A DNA stretch of 64,000 nt, from NCBI GenBank assembly GCA_032207245.1, contig CM063504.1, positions 22,047,065 through 22,111,064 of the forward strand. Direction: 5' to 3'. The notes under the pieces were generated by a model. That model saw nothing but the letters and a program-made list of their open reading frames with translations. It was not told the origin of the DNA and ran no database searches. The position numbers were made by a program, and so were the translations under genes. Position 1 is the first letter of the stretch, and each line of letters opens with the position of its first letter. The stretch comes from Pardosa pseudoannulata. Taxonomy: Eukaryota; Arthropoda; Arachnida; Araneae; Lycosidae. Of this stretch, positions 35,560 through 48,192 are shown in pieces.

Positions 35560-35940
35560 AATGCTGCCTTAAAGCGTAGGCTACAGTCTATTAAACACTA
35601 TGGTTAGGGTGACACTGTCGTAGATTTTGACGTTCCGCTCTTTCCGATTTGGATCACGCGACTAAAGAACCCCTCCTGATCGTCCGAAGGCTGCGTGGCC
35701 ATTCACAGTTCAACCTTTTACACGGTGCAGTGTTGCCGGGATCCGCCAAAAGCACGGATACAGACGTGTCGTTATTCGGACGTAATTATTCTGTGTACGC
35801 GGGGGGTAGGTGAAACAATGAATCAGGTCAGCTGGCAGGAGTCGATGGAAAAATGGTCATGCAGATGCGAGAGGGTAAACATCGGGTCACGTCAGGAACT
35901 GCAGGCATCTGCGGAATGAACTGGAATTTGGAAATGGGTA
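35560..35940 (+). other. GC-rich block with an open frame and a donor-like site; possible exon
   Basis: This stretch is close to 50 percent GC in an AT-rich region. A plus-strand frame is open from about 35650 to 35813 and includes RRLRGHSQFNLLHGAVLPGS and DTDVSLFGRNYSVYAG. It ends at a GG|GTAGGT, which fits a splice donor. No family was recognised and no acceptor or partner exon could be fixed. Confidence 0.2.
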
Positions 35941-36379
35941 TAATTGCACTTCACCTTCCGGCAAATAAACATTTCTATTCTCCTGCCATCCGGTCAAATG
36001 TTAAAAGAAATTTTAGGAAAGCTTTTATCATTATGTAAATATAGATCATACTTTTTCCTTTTTAAAATCTCATTTAAAGAATATGTATGTAGAGAGACTA
36101 TAATTTTCAATCGAAGTTTCATTCCGCATACCTTAATGTTTTATTACAAATATCAACTGCTGTTGATTAAAATATACGATTTCCATACACACACGCATAC
36201 AAAGACGTATGTGTGTTATGTGTATTTTTTGCCCACTATAATCTTAGAATTATATCCAGCAATCAGATAAAGAGCAGTCGTTAACCCAAAACAAGAGTTA
36301 GCAAAATTAGAAAATAAAAATGTAGAGTTTATTGAGACAATCCCTTATTGCCATATAAATAAATAAAAAAAAATAAATA

Positions 36380-36714
<335 letters not shown>

Positions 36715-37506
36715 GTGTGCAGAAATATGTTTAAAAAGATTGAAATTTTGAAATGAATATTTGTTTTGGCTTTTTCTACAAGTAGATATTTCTTAATACA
36801 GACTTTAAAATGGTCGAATGGATCATAAAACCCAAACTATGTATGACCAAAAGAAATTCTTTAATCACGATGTTTGGTTTTTGGGATGCAAGTCATCTCC
36901 TCTACAATGGCAGTTGTCATGTACTCACAGCGAGAGAACAGCAGTGATGCAAGACTTACAGTATTCAGTTCGAAGTCCAGTTTGCCAGAATCTGGGGATT
37001 AGAAACATGACAGTACAACGCATTTGACGATATTCGTGATACAATATTCATCAAGTGTGACAAATGGCATTGTCAAGCAGTCAATGCCCAAACATGTTTC
37101 TCGAAATTTCTGACTTAATCCTCTCAATGTAATGTTACATTCGGGAATATTTTTTTTTATTATTATTATCATTCTCCTATCACGGTGCAGCTTCTACCTC
37201 ATTCTGACATTAAAACATTGTTTTTCCGATTCTTACAACACGATTTGTATCATTGCAATGTTCTACGGGAATTTTGAGAATTAATAAATGTATATTGATA
37301 GATAGAACAAGAAATAAAACAAAGGAAAAAAATCCGAAATCTTGAATTCAGAGTATGATCCCATAGTTTAAGAAATGGAACTTACAACTAGTTGACCTTG
37401 AAAATGTGTAACGTTCCAATTCTTGTCAATGTAAACAAAAGAGACCAAACAGGCAATTTTTCAATTTGAAAATTACCAAGTTCTTCTAATTATCACGTAT
37501 GATGAC
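36715..37506. other. Intergenic, nothing recognised
   Basis: A TTATTATTATTATCATTCTCC stretch near 37160 resembles the tail side of SINE-B-like repeats. Confidence 0.4.
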
Positions 37507-37800
37507 TAATTAGTAATTGTGTTGTTATTGTTATTGTTACTCATTCTCCTGGTATAGGAAAACCTACACCAGGTCAAATAGATCCCGTTGCAATATTCGA
37601 GTAGCTCATGGCAGAGGGTAATTTGCAGCTTTACTTGAGCAGAGAACCAAGAGACTGACTAAACCTTAGGAAGGGTTCTTTCGTTTGATGAACACAGCTA
37701 ATGTGAAAGAGCACCTTTGCTCAATCCTAGCTGTGGATCCTAGTAAAATAGAAGTAGGGACCAAGCAGAAGACAATTTTACACATTGTTTAATAGAAATT
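37507..37800. repeat. Possible older retroposon beside SINE-B
   Basis: It begins with (TTGTTA)n-like repeats and CATTCTCCTGGTATAGG and joins the SINE-B copy without a clear border. I see no terminal repeats; the class is uncertain. Confidence 0.3.
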
Positions 37801-37811
37801 GCTATCATTAA

Positions 37812-38161
37812 TTGTTATATTATTACTGCCAATGCAGGGACACTTGCTTTACAATCATTTGCAACTACCAGGTCGCAGACATTTGATGGCCATTTTATTA
37901 TGGAAGACTCATATGGGCAGCCAACATTGCTCCCTGGCAAAACACAAAGTGGGTCCTCGTAATTTAAAAGCAGCAACCAAGCAGAATATCTCCTAGGTTT
38001 GGCCTGCCACCTCCAAAATGTATCGCTTGTGAACTTGGATATTCGGACCAAGAACCTACTTTATGTTCACCATCCGCCATTTTTGGACGTCTTGAATTTC
38101 GATCCCATAACCCTCCGATTACGCGATCGATGCCTTTGCTTATCCCTTGAGCTACTGCGGC
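37812..38161 (-). mobile_element. tRNA-headed SINE family B, copy 1
   Basis: On the minus strand the head reads GCCGCAGTAGCTCAAGGGAT and GCGTAATCGGAGGG, a decayed tRNA-like A box and anticodon arm. The body (TTTATTATGGAAG in plus orientation, GGGACACTTG near the end) matches 56968-57337. The tail is an AAT-rich repeat at 37812-37830. Confidence 0.65.
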
Positions 38162-40961
38162 TCAGTGGGTAATTATAGATGATACATTTGATACAGGTAT
38201 TTATGAAACAAAACTTTATCAAACTTGTTAACATTCCTACTTATTAAAACGTTATTTTTGTTTTTTACCCAAAATTCCAGCAAACTTTATTTCTACATAA
38301 AAATGTAATTTTTTTTCAATAGTAAAGACTCCAAATAAACATTAAAATAGTTAATTTTTTTCTAAAGTGTATTTTTTTCTGGGTGCTTTTTAATTGCACT
38401 TAATGACTAGTAATCAGATTAATTAACTAAGTAAGAAGTTTTTTTAAAATAGATTTTTATTCTATAGATTTTAATATATAGATTTTTTATATAGATTTCT
38501 ATAGCTTTTAATATTCTTTTATGTATTTATTATTAAATTTGAAGAAAAAAAAAAGCATAACATTTTCAAGTTTCACTGCTGCCATCTTTCGGCCGAAACA
38601 AGAAACTTTTCCTAACTGTAAAACTTTACTATTTTAACTAAAAGAGGTTTTATAAAATTTTATTATTATTTTACCATTATAACATTAACTATATAGAAAA
38701 GGGGGGTAATTATTGGTACATTTATAGAAATAGCCACAAACCAATTGCAACCAATATTGGATAATGCTTGTAGACATCAAGCTGCCTTAACACCTTGGTG
38801 GACAACGAATGCTAACTCTTTAATTATGGATGACAGCAACACTTCCAGATATTAAAACCACATCATAATGAATCAATATAATTAGATCATACTGAGCAGT
38901 TTTGGTAAGGTTTAAAGGGAAAATATACCTTATATAGTCTTACACTCACTGAAATTTACAAAGAGAATTTTTGTCTTACAAAAACGCTTGCAAAGCTGTG
39001 AACGTTAAGTGATAACTTACTTTTATTCTATAATAGTTGCAAACTTTTAGACACTGTAGAAATATTCTTGATATGTTATGATTTTTGTAAATTTTTAAAA
39101 TGGAGGTACATGCATTTCATGCCGCTGGTCAATAGTGTTCTTTGTTTAAAATCTTATCGTTACAATCATTTAAAAGTGTTGATTCATATAATTTTACTCT
39201 TATTCTTATTAAATTTACTTAATTTTTTATTTAGTTTTTATTATAAAACTGTGCAGGATTTTACAGGAAATATTTTATTACATGTGATTGCAGATTTACT
39301 GAGGTAATGGAGCTACCATTTTAGCTTAGACTGGGCCTTAAGCTCGTATCCTGTTAAGAAATCTATGTAGCTCTATCTTACGCTACATTTTCAAAAAACT
39401 AGGTAATTACTTCCAGTAAAATTTTTTAAAAATCTTGACTAGTCGAAAACAAAAGTGAAATTTTTTTAAGTAGCAAATCGTTTATTTTGATATAAATGAT
39501 ACTCGCTGTTGCAAATAGAACCAACCAGTAGCCAAATGATAAAATATTACATATAAAATAAAACGTAGAAAGGCCAATAATAAAAGCTTACAAGGAGAAG
39601 TTGGTAAAGTTTATTTTTTACTTGAGGTATACTACCACGTTTTAATCGCTTAAAAGTTTAAAAATCTCAATTTAATAATAATAAAAAAAGAGGATTTAGT
39701 AGATTAATTTTGCTTATGGTTAGCAAAATGTAAAAATAATATGTTATAGATACTGTAACACACATTTAACAGCAAAAAGACGGGCCTATCAGGCCTCATG
39801 AGAAAAAATGTCATGGATGCATGATTGAGAAAAGTTAAACGATGTTTTAGTATCTTGTATTCATGTATATAAAATACAATACAAACAGTTTTGTTTCTAA
39901 AGTAATATTGTTAAGGTAAGTGTTAAAATGATACATAATTTACTTAGGATATCTTGGAAATAACTCAAAATGAAAAAGATTGACAACTTTACTCTTCCAG
40001 ACAATTAATTTCAAATTTTAAGTACGACAAGTGAATACTGCATATATTACATTAAAAATCCTGAAAATGGGTTATTAAAGTACCACTGCACCACTAACTG
40101 AAGGTCAAACAGATAAATAGCTGTCTGCTGACTACAAACTTCAAGTTTTAAGAGCTTTTATAGCTTAATTATGGCTTCTAATACGAGTTACATACAAAAT
40201 AGGCAATGGAATCAAATTAAGACTACTGTTTTTCATGCCAAGCGATATAGCTTTAAATTATTTTGACGACAATCAAAGAAGCTATCATGACTAAGAAGAA
40301 ATTCACACCGACCTTGCGAAAAGATATATGTTACCTCAATTTCTCTGCACATTTATCATTAGTTATATCATCGTTGAATCTGGTTATCCCTTATAATTAC
40401 TTTTCTTATTCACATTCGTTTCTGAAATTCCCTTCGATTCGGGGTATTTTTTCAGTAGCAGGTGCAAATATTTGGGGCAGGTGAAAGCCGCAACCACGCC
40501 TCACCATCAAAGTCACTTCAAAGCTACGTCTCCTAAAATTTACATTAATACACCCAGCGTTTAACGAAATGTTTACTAGACTAGCCGTCTTGTGTGCCTA
40601 TGTTATTGTATTGCTACAAAATGACTTAATTTTGAATACAATTAAAAGAACAGGGAAGTTTTCGGAATTGAATAAATTGTTTATGTAACCATAACTTTAT
40701 GCTCTATTTGTATAAATGTAATTTTTTAGAAGCATTTTGATGTAAAATGCGCATACGTGGGTATAATAAACACATTTTGAATAACATCGCAAAAATACAT
40801 TCTTTTTTTAGAATGAAAACTTTTAATATATTTTAGATACAGTTTTCTAAAAAACTAATAAATATCTAACTGTCAGAATATCCACAGACTTCTTATATTT
40901 TATTTAACTCCTTGGATGGACTATAAATATTATAATTGGCATGAAAATAGTAGAGAAATTT
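38162..40961. other. Intergenic, 2.8 kb, nothing recognised
   Basis: AT-rich, with low-complexity TATAGATTTT repeats at about 38455-38515. Open frames of 65-79 residues lack any family feature. Confidence 0.5.
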
Positions 40962-41090
40962 TCCAATGAGGAGGGACGGCATCATTTAACCTCATATATT
41001 AAAATTAGTACAGCAATCCTTACATACATAAGTATAAAGTAGTCCTTATGGGGTGGAGGTTACAACCCTCTTATAACCTCATTCACTATG
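40962..41090. repeat. Repeat G, second copy
   Basis: Similar to about 400-530: GAGGAGGG start, TCCTTACATACATAAGT, and GGGGTGGAGGTTACAACC. It abuts the outer end of a family E copy. Confidence 0.4.
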
Positions 41091-41097
41091 CCACTGT

Positions 41098-41640
41098 GTG
41101 TATGTATATATATGTAATATATCAAAATTATTTAACTTTAATATTTCCTTAAAAACCTCCTTTCTCCCTCTCTAATTCCTTAAAATCTTTTTCCCTTCCT
41201 CTAAATATCTTAATCAAAGGAGGGTCCTCGACTTAAAATTTTTTTCGGTACATTTTCCAAAGCTTTCTGTCCTATAGATGGAAATTTTCTGTCTATTCAA
41301 CAAGCTTTCCAGCTATCACCAGCAAATGGCTCTGTGTTTTTCCTGATCTTAACAGTTTAATTCGCTGAGTAAGTTTCTTGTCCCTTGGGAAAATTCTTTC
41401 TGTCTTCTCTATTGGGCGCACCTCTGTTGGAGCAGACTGATTTTTGTGTCTTCTCTTGTCTGCCGTTGACTAGTAAAGTTGTTCGTTTTTAGCAGTTCTA
41501 AAGTTTTAATTAGACTTGTGCCGTTCTCTTCAATGTGGGCCGACTGCATTTTTATTACTGCTAAGCTGATTAGGCTTCTCCTTGCCCAGTAGCCCGGGCA
41601 AGTAAAAACAATAGGGGCTACATAATTATTTTGACTAGAG
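41098..41640 (-). repeat. Family E copy, minus orientation
   Basis: Read on the minus strand it runs from AATAATTATGTAGCCCCTAT through AGGCTTCTCC (complement) and GACAGAAAATTTCC to a CATATATATACATACACACA end. It is a near full-length copy and pairs with 41689-42200 in inverted orientation. Confidence 0.75.
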
Positions 41641-41650
41641 GAAATAAGTT

Positions 41651-41688
41651 ATATATATATATATGGGTGTGTTTGTGTGTGTGTGTGT
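41651..41688. repeat. (TA)n(TG)n at the centre of the inverted E pair
   Basis: About 14 bp of TA then TG-rich sequence separating the two family E copies. Confidence 0.9.
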
Positions 41689-42200
41689 AACATGGCGAAA
41701 ATTATACCTCTTGTTACACAAAAAATAACCACTATTATTTTTAATTGCCCTGTCTTACTGGACAAGGAGAAGACTCTAAGTAAATATCTGTCACTGCATT
41801 AAAACAACAGCGAAGTTCGTGGTGGAACTTTAACCTTATTTGAGACTAAAAAGGGAGATCTCTACCAGACGAGAAATCAGCCTCGAATGATGACGAAAAC
41901 ACACTTCTATTACAAATTTCTCCCAACGAATTCTTTCCCAAGAGACCAAAAACTTACTCAGCGTTAATTACAGTCAAAAATGAACTTATATTATTCAAGT
42001 TAGCTCGAAAATGTGGCCAGTGGACAGAAAATTAGCATTTATTCTAGCATTAGTTTTGGAAGACTGGTAAAAGAATTTAAGTCAGCGAACACTACTTTAA
42101 ATAAGGCATTATACGACTGGGAAATTAGGTATGAAAGAATGAAAAAGGGAAAAGGAGAATATTAGATAGATATTTTAGGTATATAATTTTTTTATATTAC
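41689..42200 (+). repeat. Family E copy, plus orientation
   Basis: It shares AAGGAGAAG, CCAGTGGACAGAAAATTAGC, AGAATTTAAGTC and TAGATAGATATTTT with the copy at 51025-51560, in the same order and spacing. It ends TATATTACATATACAC, where the Tc1 element end begins. Confidence 0.8.
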
Positions 42201-42562
42201 ATATACACTCAAAAGCCAAAACATTATGACCACCAGTCGGTAACGAGTTGGCCCACCTTTGGAGCGCAACACAGCTTCAATCCGCTTTGGCATGGATGCC
42301 ACAAGTCCTTGGTAGATGGCAAGAGACAGATTGTACCAGATGTTTAAGCAACGGTTACGCAAATCCCAGATATTGCGAATTGGTGGTCTTTGAACTCTGA
42401 GCTGCCGTCCCATGACATCCCAAATGGGTTCTATCGGATTGAGTCCGGTGAGTTAGGCGGCCAGGACATTAACTGGAAATCAGCATCAAGTTCCTGGAAC
42501 TACTCCAAAACAGTTTTAGCCTTGTGACATGGGGCGTTGTCCCGTGTATATATGCAATGCCG
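42192..42562 (-). pseudogene. Tc1-type transposase, C-terminal half
   Basis: The minus strand carries RDNAPCHKAKTVLE (second catalytic Asp near 42540), then ELDADFQLMSWPPNSPD, then after a one-base deletion LNPIEPIWDVMG, which holds the catalytic Glu, then VASMPKRIEAVLRSKGGPTRY, the usual C-terminus of Tc1 transposases. The deletion lies between SPD and LNPIE. A TAG interrupts the stretch after KTVLE. The N-terminal HTH and first Asp are absent. The element end (CACTCAAAAGCCAAAACATT next to a TA at about 42203) follows the C-terminus. Upstream of 42590 similarity is lost, so it is 5'-truncated and inactive. Confidence 0.85.
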
Positions 42563-42599
42563 GTCTAGGCTCTTAGCTGGATGCATACAAGGTAGTATG

Positions 42600-44403
42600 T
42601 GGCCTCTCCTATCCATGCGTATACTTAGTAGATATTCTATGGGCCGCCTGCATGCATACACACACTGCACACCTACATAATCTAATGAAGTGTTCCTTAA
42701 CTGTTTGTAATAGTATTTACAAAATTGTATCCAGAAGATGAAAAGAAGTCGATTCGAGAAATCTTTAAATAACACGTCCCTTTGAATGTTTGTAGCACTC
42801 ACTGTTTAGAAGTTTCATTTTAAAAATTATAATCACTGAGACGAAAGTTATATAAATTACAAAATTTTAAAATCGACGGAATGCCCACAAATTTTTAAAC
42901 CCCATATTAAAATTTAAATTTTTGGAAGTATTTTCATATTTCTGCCTTTTATACAACTTGTATCATTTTACGACTTATGTTATAAAAATCTCGTTCTTGA
43001 TTAGGAATTTTTCATCACACTTTAATGTTAATGCAAAATTTGATGTAATTAGAGAAATAATTTCTGTAGTGTATTCTCACAGTGAGTAGCAGCTAATGAG
43101 TATAGGTCTCTATCGAAAATTACAGAATTGATTAGTAAGACATAAATTTTACATTCTTTGTTTATTTAACATATGTGTCCACTTGCTTTGGTAAGACATA
43201 TTCAAGGAAAAAGGGATTGTATGTCTATATTTCGAAGTCAAGATTATGTCATTTGGGATGATATGAAATGAGAATTAAAGTTTTGTAATGTATTCGTAAG
43301 CTAGTATCATCTAAAACATTATTAATAAACCTAGAAATATTTTGTAGTCTGATAAACTATTGATATTTGTTCCCAGAGCAAATAAAGTGATACAGAACTA
43401 TTTTGTGATTTATTAAAGTAGAATCAGTATCAATAAAAACAGCTTCAAAAGAAGTAATCCACAGAATAATCTTTCTGAAGCTGCAAAATTTAAGCATCGA
43501 GTCATTGACGCTCTTTTTTTCTATAGATGTTTCTATAGATGCTTTCTATAGATCTAGAGAACTCTCTATAGATGTTTTTGTGTGTGCTATTTCTCATTTA
43601 ATGTATCTGTAATTTTGCATTAAAATATATTTTCCGGTAATATTCATTGATTTAAAAACAATAATACCTATTTAATTATTTTAATGCGTTGTACTTCTAG
43701 CATTAAAGACGAAATACTTTTAAAATACAGTGTAGAACTCAATGATCAAAGAGGTCTGACATCTAGTTTAGCTAAAACTTATTGTTTTAAATACAAATAA
43801 GGGGCACTTGACTTATTAGCATTTTACCATACAATCCATTGATTTCTTGCCTTTTTTACTATGAAAGCACCATATTGGTGAGACAACATCACTCCATATG
43901 AGGAGATAATACACGAACGCAACTAAATTATAGAGAAATTTGTCGCAACGTCACTAACTCCTATAATGCCCTTCCCATTCATCTTCAATGTTTACAACAG
44001 CCAATAGACAAACAATAAACTGCCCTTCCGTTTGAAACTAAAGCCAGAATTATCATAATTTGAGAATTTGCCATACTGAGGGAAATTACCTTATACTCGG
44101 GAGCCGAAGCCAAACCCATAAGGTGGGGGCAGAATAAGCTTACCACAATACAATCTGGACGGCCGTCTGCTAAACATTCACTACGGAAAAATTTTGATGA
44201 TTTTAACTCATAGAGTTTCCACTCACTGTACCATCTTAACGATTACATACTATCTTGTCTTTACTCTTTCGCATACAGTAGAAAGTATAGAGTGATTTCA
44301 TGTACAAAGTATTATAACTGTGAAAAAAATACTTCGAGATTTTAGCAATGTCAACCTTATAGATACCTGTGTGTATCTGTAAACACAACTTAAAAATTCC
44401 AGA
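42600..44403. other. Intergenic, nothing recognised
   Basis: A short array of TTTCTATAGATG-like units at 43517-43580 is the only structure noted. Confidence 0.5.
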
Positions 44404-44555
44404 TAAAGAGAAAATATGTGGTTTATAAATCAATACTATAAAACTGATAGCGACTGTTTCACTGACTACAGAACAACTACAAAGAAAAAATATGGTTTAT
44501 AAATTAATATTATAGAACTGATACCGACTGTTCCACTGACTACATCAGGTTTAAA
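44404..44555. repeat. Tandem duplication of about 76 bp
   Basis: ATATGTGGTTTATAAATCAA through CACTGACTACA recurs directly as ATATGGTTTATAAATTAATA through CACTGACTACA, with about 10 differences. Confidence 0.85.
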
Positions 44556-44959
44556 GTGACGTCAACATTTCTAAATACGGGGCAGGTGGTGCCAAAGGCT
44601 TTTTACTTGGTCAATGAAAAAACGTGTGAAAAACCTTTAATCTTATGGTACCCAACCAGGAATCGTAAAGAGAGACAATCTGATCATTTGTGTAATTGTA
44701 ATTTATATGAACGGTAATCAGTGATATTTCAGATATCCATTTCGGTGTCATTCCTTATTTGATGATCACGAATAAACAATTAGTGCTTCTTGGAACGACA
44801 AATCTGTTCCACTTAAGCTTTTTCACACGTTCAGTGTGAATCACTGAATTATTATTCTTCACTTTTGCGTAGAAGTATATGTTTAATGACAAATTTTTTT
44901 ATAAGAAAATTATAACGTCTCAGCTAAAGAAACGTGAGAAATAGGTAAGATCTCGACGT

Positions 44960-45715
44960 TTGTTCTAATCCACTTTAATAGCCTTTCTGATGCTGTATAT
45001 AGACAACTGATTCGAAGATTTTTTTTTCTTTCTCACTATCAGCAACGATAAATAAAGAATATTCTTGAAAATTTGATCACGAATACCACGAAAAAGCAAT
45101 GAAAAATTGTATAATCGAGTGGTCTTAAGTACAGATTTTGCTTCTTTATTTGTGATATTAAGAAGTGCGTTGTACGCGTTTGACAGCTGCCAACAGATAC
45201 TGCATGAAACTATAGTATGATGGGGGGCCAGATGAAACAATTCTATCAGAAAGTTTAATGAGTAAAACTGTGGATTATTTTCCCGTTGATCTTGATATTT
45301 TTATTTGCTTTCACATAAAAATGTCCTTTATAAGGTATTTTCAAAAATCCAATTTAATGAACTTTCTAATAATGTATACAGGCAATTGATACCAAGAATT
45401 ATTTTTTCTTTATCAGTAGCAGCAACGACAAACAAAATAAAATCTTGAATATTTGATTAGGAATTTTCCTTAAAGGAAATGAAAAATCTGTATAATCTAC
45501 TTTTTCTTGAAATGAAGATTTACCTTCTATATTTGAGACACCTGGAAGAGCTTTTGTAGCTTTTGTCTCAGCACGAGCGACAGCTGCCAACATATGTTGT
45601 ACAAAACATTGTTTTCGGTGAGGCATCATAGGAAAAAAATTAAGAAAGTAAACTGAGTAAAAATCAGGGCTGTTCCCCATTCGATTTTTTTCACTTGCTC
45701 TCACACTAGAACGGC
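44960..45715 (-). repeat. Diverged tandem duplication of about 410 bp with parallel frames
   Basis: Two copies (about 44965-45300 and 45350-45715) share GACAGCTGCCAACA, GAAAAAT-TGTATAATC and a Phe/Leu-rich end. On the minus strand both have open frames ending with similar residues (IFKNILYLSLLIVRKKK and IFKILFCLSLLLLIKKK), and an alternative frame of the upper copy reads FVVAATDKEKIILG. No family was recognised. They may be remnants of a duplicated exon or non-coding repeats. Confidence 0.45.
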
Positions 45716-48129
45716 ATTTGTAAGAGGAAGTAAAGATAATTATACGTATATATACTAAAGATTTGTTAAAAATAATATTCCTTCTATTATTTTCTGCATT
45801 TTTATTCCATTCTATAAATTTTCACTGATTATTTTATAATGTACTTCTCATTAAATAATCACTCATTGAAGCAAAAATAACTATTTCACATTGAACATCT
45901 CATTACTTGGCATTACTTTGGTCATTTCAACAGATAGGATAGAGATGCCAACCTGTTCAATTGGCATAAGTTCTATTGCCCACGGGCCTGGGTGTTCTGA
46001 AGTACCTATTTTGCATGACAGATTGAATATAAAATCCTAAATAGACACATAATTTTAGTGCAAAATCCACGTGCGAAATTACATCTAATTCATTGCGTCT
46101 TTAAGTTATTTTGCTTATACAGAGACAGACATACACGTCACGCATAAATAAACTTTTCTAAATTTCAAGATGTCCAGAAGTATTCATCGAGAATATTAAA
46201 GGTAGATATTAAAACTCGAAGTCGAAATTATCGACGATTGCATTATTTTTCTAAATTATATTTTCTTATACTAGACTGTAAAAGTATGTTTAATGGTACG
46301 TGAAGAAAATTCTAATTTCGATAATCTGTTTTATCTTTTATTGTTGAAACAAAACTTTTCGTTGTGTGAGGATGCATACAGTAAGTATGTATTTGAAATT
46401 CCCTGTGCTCCTCTCTTCCCAAATTACCATTCTCAGTTTTTTAAAAACGCTTTAAAATAAAAAAAAATAAAAGGTAATTTAAAAACGGGAAGATTCTCGT
46501 ACATGTATTGCATTACTTTAAAAGCCTGCTGAAGTCATGTAATTTCATTTGTTTGGAGTTTTCATATCAAGAGTCTTTTTAACAACATTATTGGCTCCAA
46601 GACAAACCAGGGCTCTGGGGACCTTATGGTAAATATTCACAAAAATAAAATGTAAATGGCAGACAGTATTACACATTTACTTACTTTTATTTGTATTTTA
46701 GCAAGAAAATAAAACTGGTGTTAAGTCTAACACAAGAATAGGGGACACTATATATTACAACAGAATTCTTATTAAAAGGCATTTGCGATATTTCTTTCAA
46801 ATGATTTCTTTTAAAATAAAGCAAATACAGAATATTTTAATAAAAATATATGTTTAGAGGGAGAATACAATTTCTATTTTCAATTCTTACTTCCAACAGA
46901 TTTTGTTTCATTGCATTTACATATTCAAACGAAAAGTGCAAGAGAATAAATGGAGATACTGTTAAGAAGTGTTCTGGATTCACTTCTTCGTAGCAGCCTG
47001 GTGTGCGGACAGAGGGCGGTGAAGTTGCGACGGCAAAGCGGATGGAATGCGGAACTCTGAGCTACGACTTTAAGGGCGACAGCTTGAGAACTGTCGCGAC
47101 GATTGGGAATCCGACTGCATGACATAGGCTAGAAAGGCTTAACCCGTTTCCTGTTTTGCGCGTACACCGTACGGGCGCGGTTACCGTGCCTTTGAGGATT
47201 TGTCCGTATGGTGTATGGTCAATCTGATTCCTTTGTCGTTCTTATTGTTTTGGCAGTATCTTTTGAATTTTTAATGTCAAATTAGTCGTAAGATGCCCAC
47301 AAGATGTTTTCGAAGTCTATTTTGTTTAGTTTAAAAGCTGATAGGTTTTGTATTATTCCGCAAGTTTTTAATCTCTGAGTTTTTGGAAGACTGATCAAGA
47401 GAGACTGTTTAGAGATAATTCCACTTACAGTTAAAAAACTAAGACCTGCAAACTAGTGTTTATTTGTGGTCACTGAAGAAAAATGACAGCGGTAAAGGAA
47501 TTAGAAAAGAGTCTTGGTATTTTTGTCCGGACTGTGACATTAGTTGACACACGTTTATCGCACTTAACCTGATCTTTGAAAAACAGGTTAAGTAAATGTA
47601 CTTGCAGTATTTTCAATTGAAAATAATTGTCTAGTAATCGAAAATATTTGTATTTTTTATATGTACAATTATTATCGTAACTTCCCTGTCTGGCGTGCGA
47701 GAGAGAAAAAACAACTTCCAATGAAAACATTATTTTATTTCCTGTAAAAAAGTTGTTATACATGCTTAAAATAATTAGAAATAGTACTTTTAATAACATT
47801 TTCTAGCTTAAAAATGTAAAATGTAAAAAAAGAAGTAATAAAAAATGTGGTCGTAGCGTATAACGTCAGTAAAGTATACTTTTATACTAAAAAAAAGACA
47901 TTTATATTTAAATGAAATAACTTTTATTGCATTATGGTAAGTATAAAATCTTATAAATAAACTGAGTTAACAAAATTTGAAATTTAAAAAAAATTATGCC
48001 TTTTTTTAATAAATATCACGAGCAAAGATTTGTATTACTTAGAAAAGAAATAAATTATATTCATTGACTGAACTGACGTCATAAGTATATTCATAAACAA
48101 TCCAAGTCTTTAACCCCTTAACAATTTAA
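45716..48129. other. Intergenic; GC-rich patch at 46985-47215
   Basis: 46985-47215 is CpG-rich and includes TTAACCCGTTTCC at 47142, which resembles a piggyBac-type end, but no partner end was found. The 66-residue minus-strand frame there has no recognisable domain. Confidence 0.4.
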
Positions 48130-48192
48130 TTTTTTTTCACGAATTCGATCCAAAAAATGTCACATTTTTTGGATCGAATTCGTGAAAAAAAA
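48130..48192. repeat. Perfect palindrome, 31-bp arms, 1-nt centre
   Basis: Eight T, then CACGAATTCGATCCAAAAAA, then TGT at 48130-48160 is the exact reverse complement of 48162-48192, around a single C. Its right side abuts a family F copy. Confidence 0.95.

Noticed and set aside
35695..35919. 74-residue frame
   Set aside because: It begins at GTG, with no ATG until residue 41, and the other frame of the same block looks more exon-like. Neither is proven.
47142..48125. Possible piggyBac-type element beginning TTAACCCGTTTCC
   Set aside because: No inverted partner was found before the palindrome; TTAACCCCTTAAC at 48112 is too different and in the wrong orientation.
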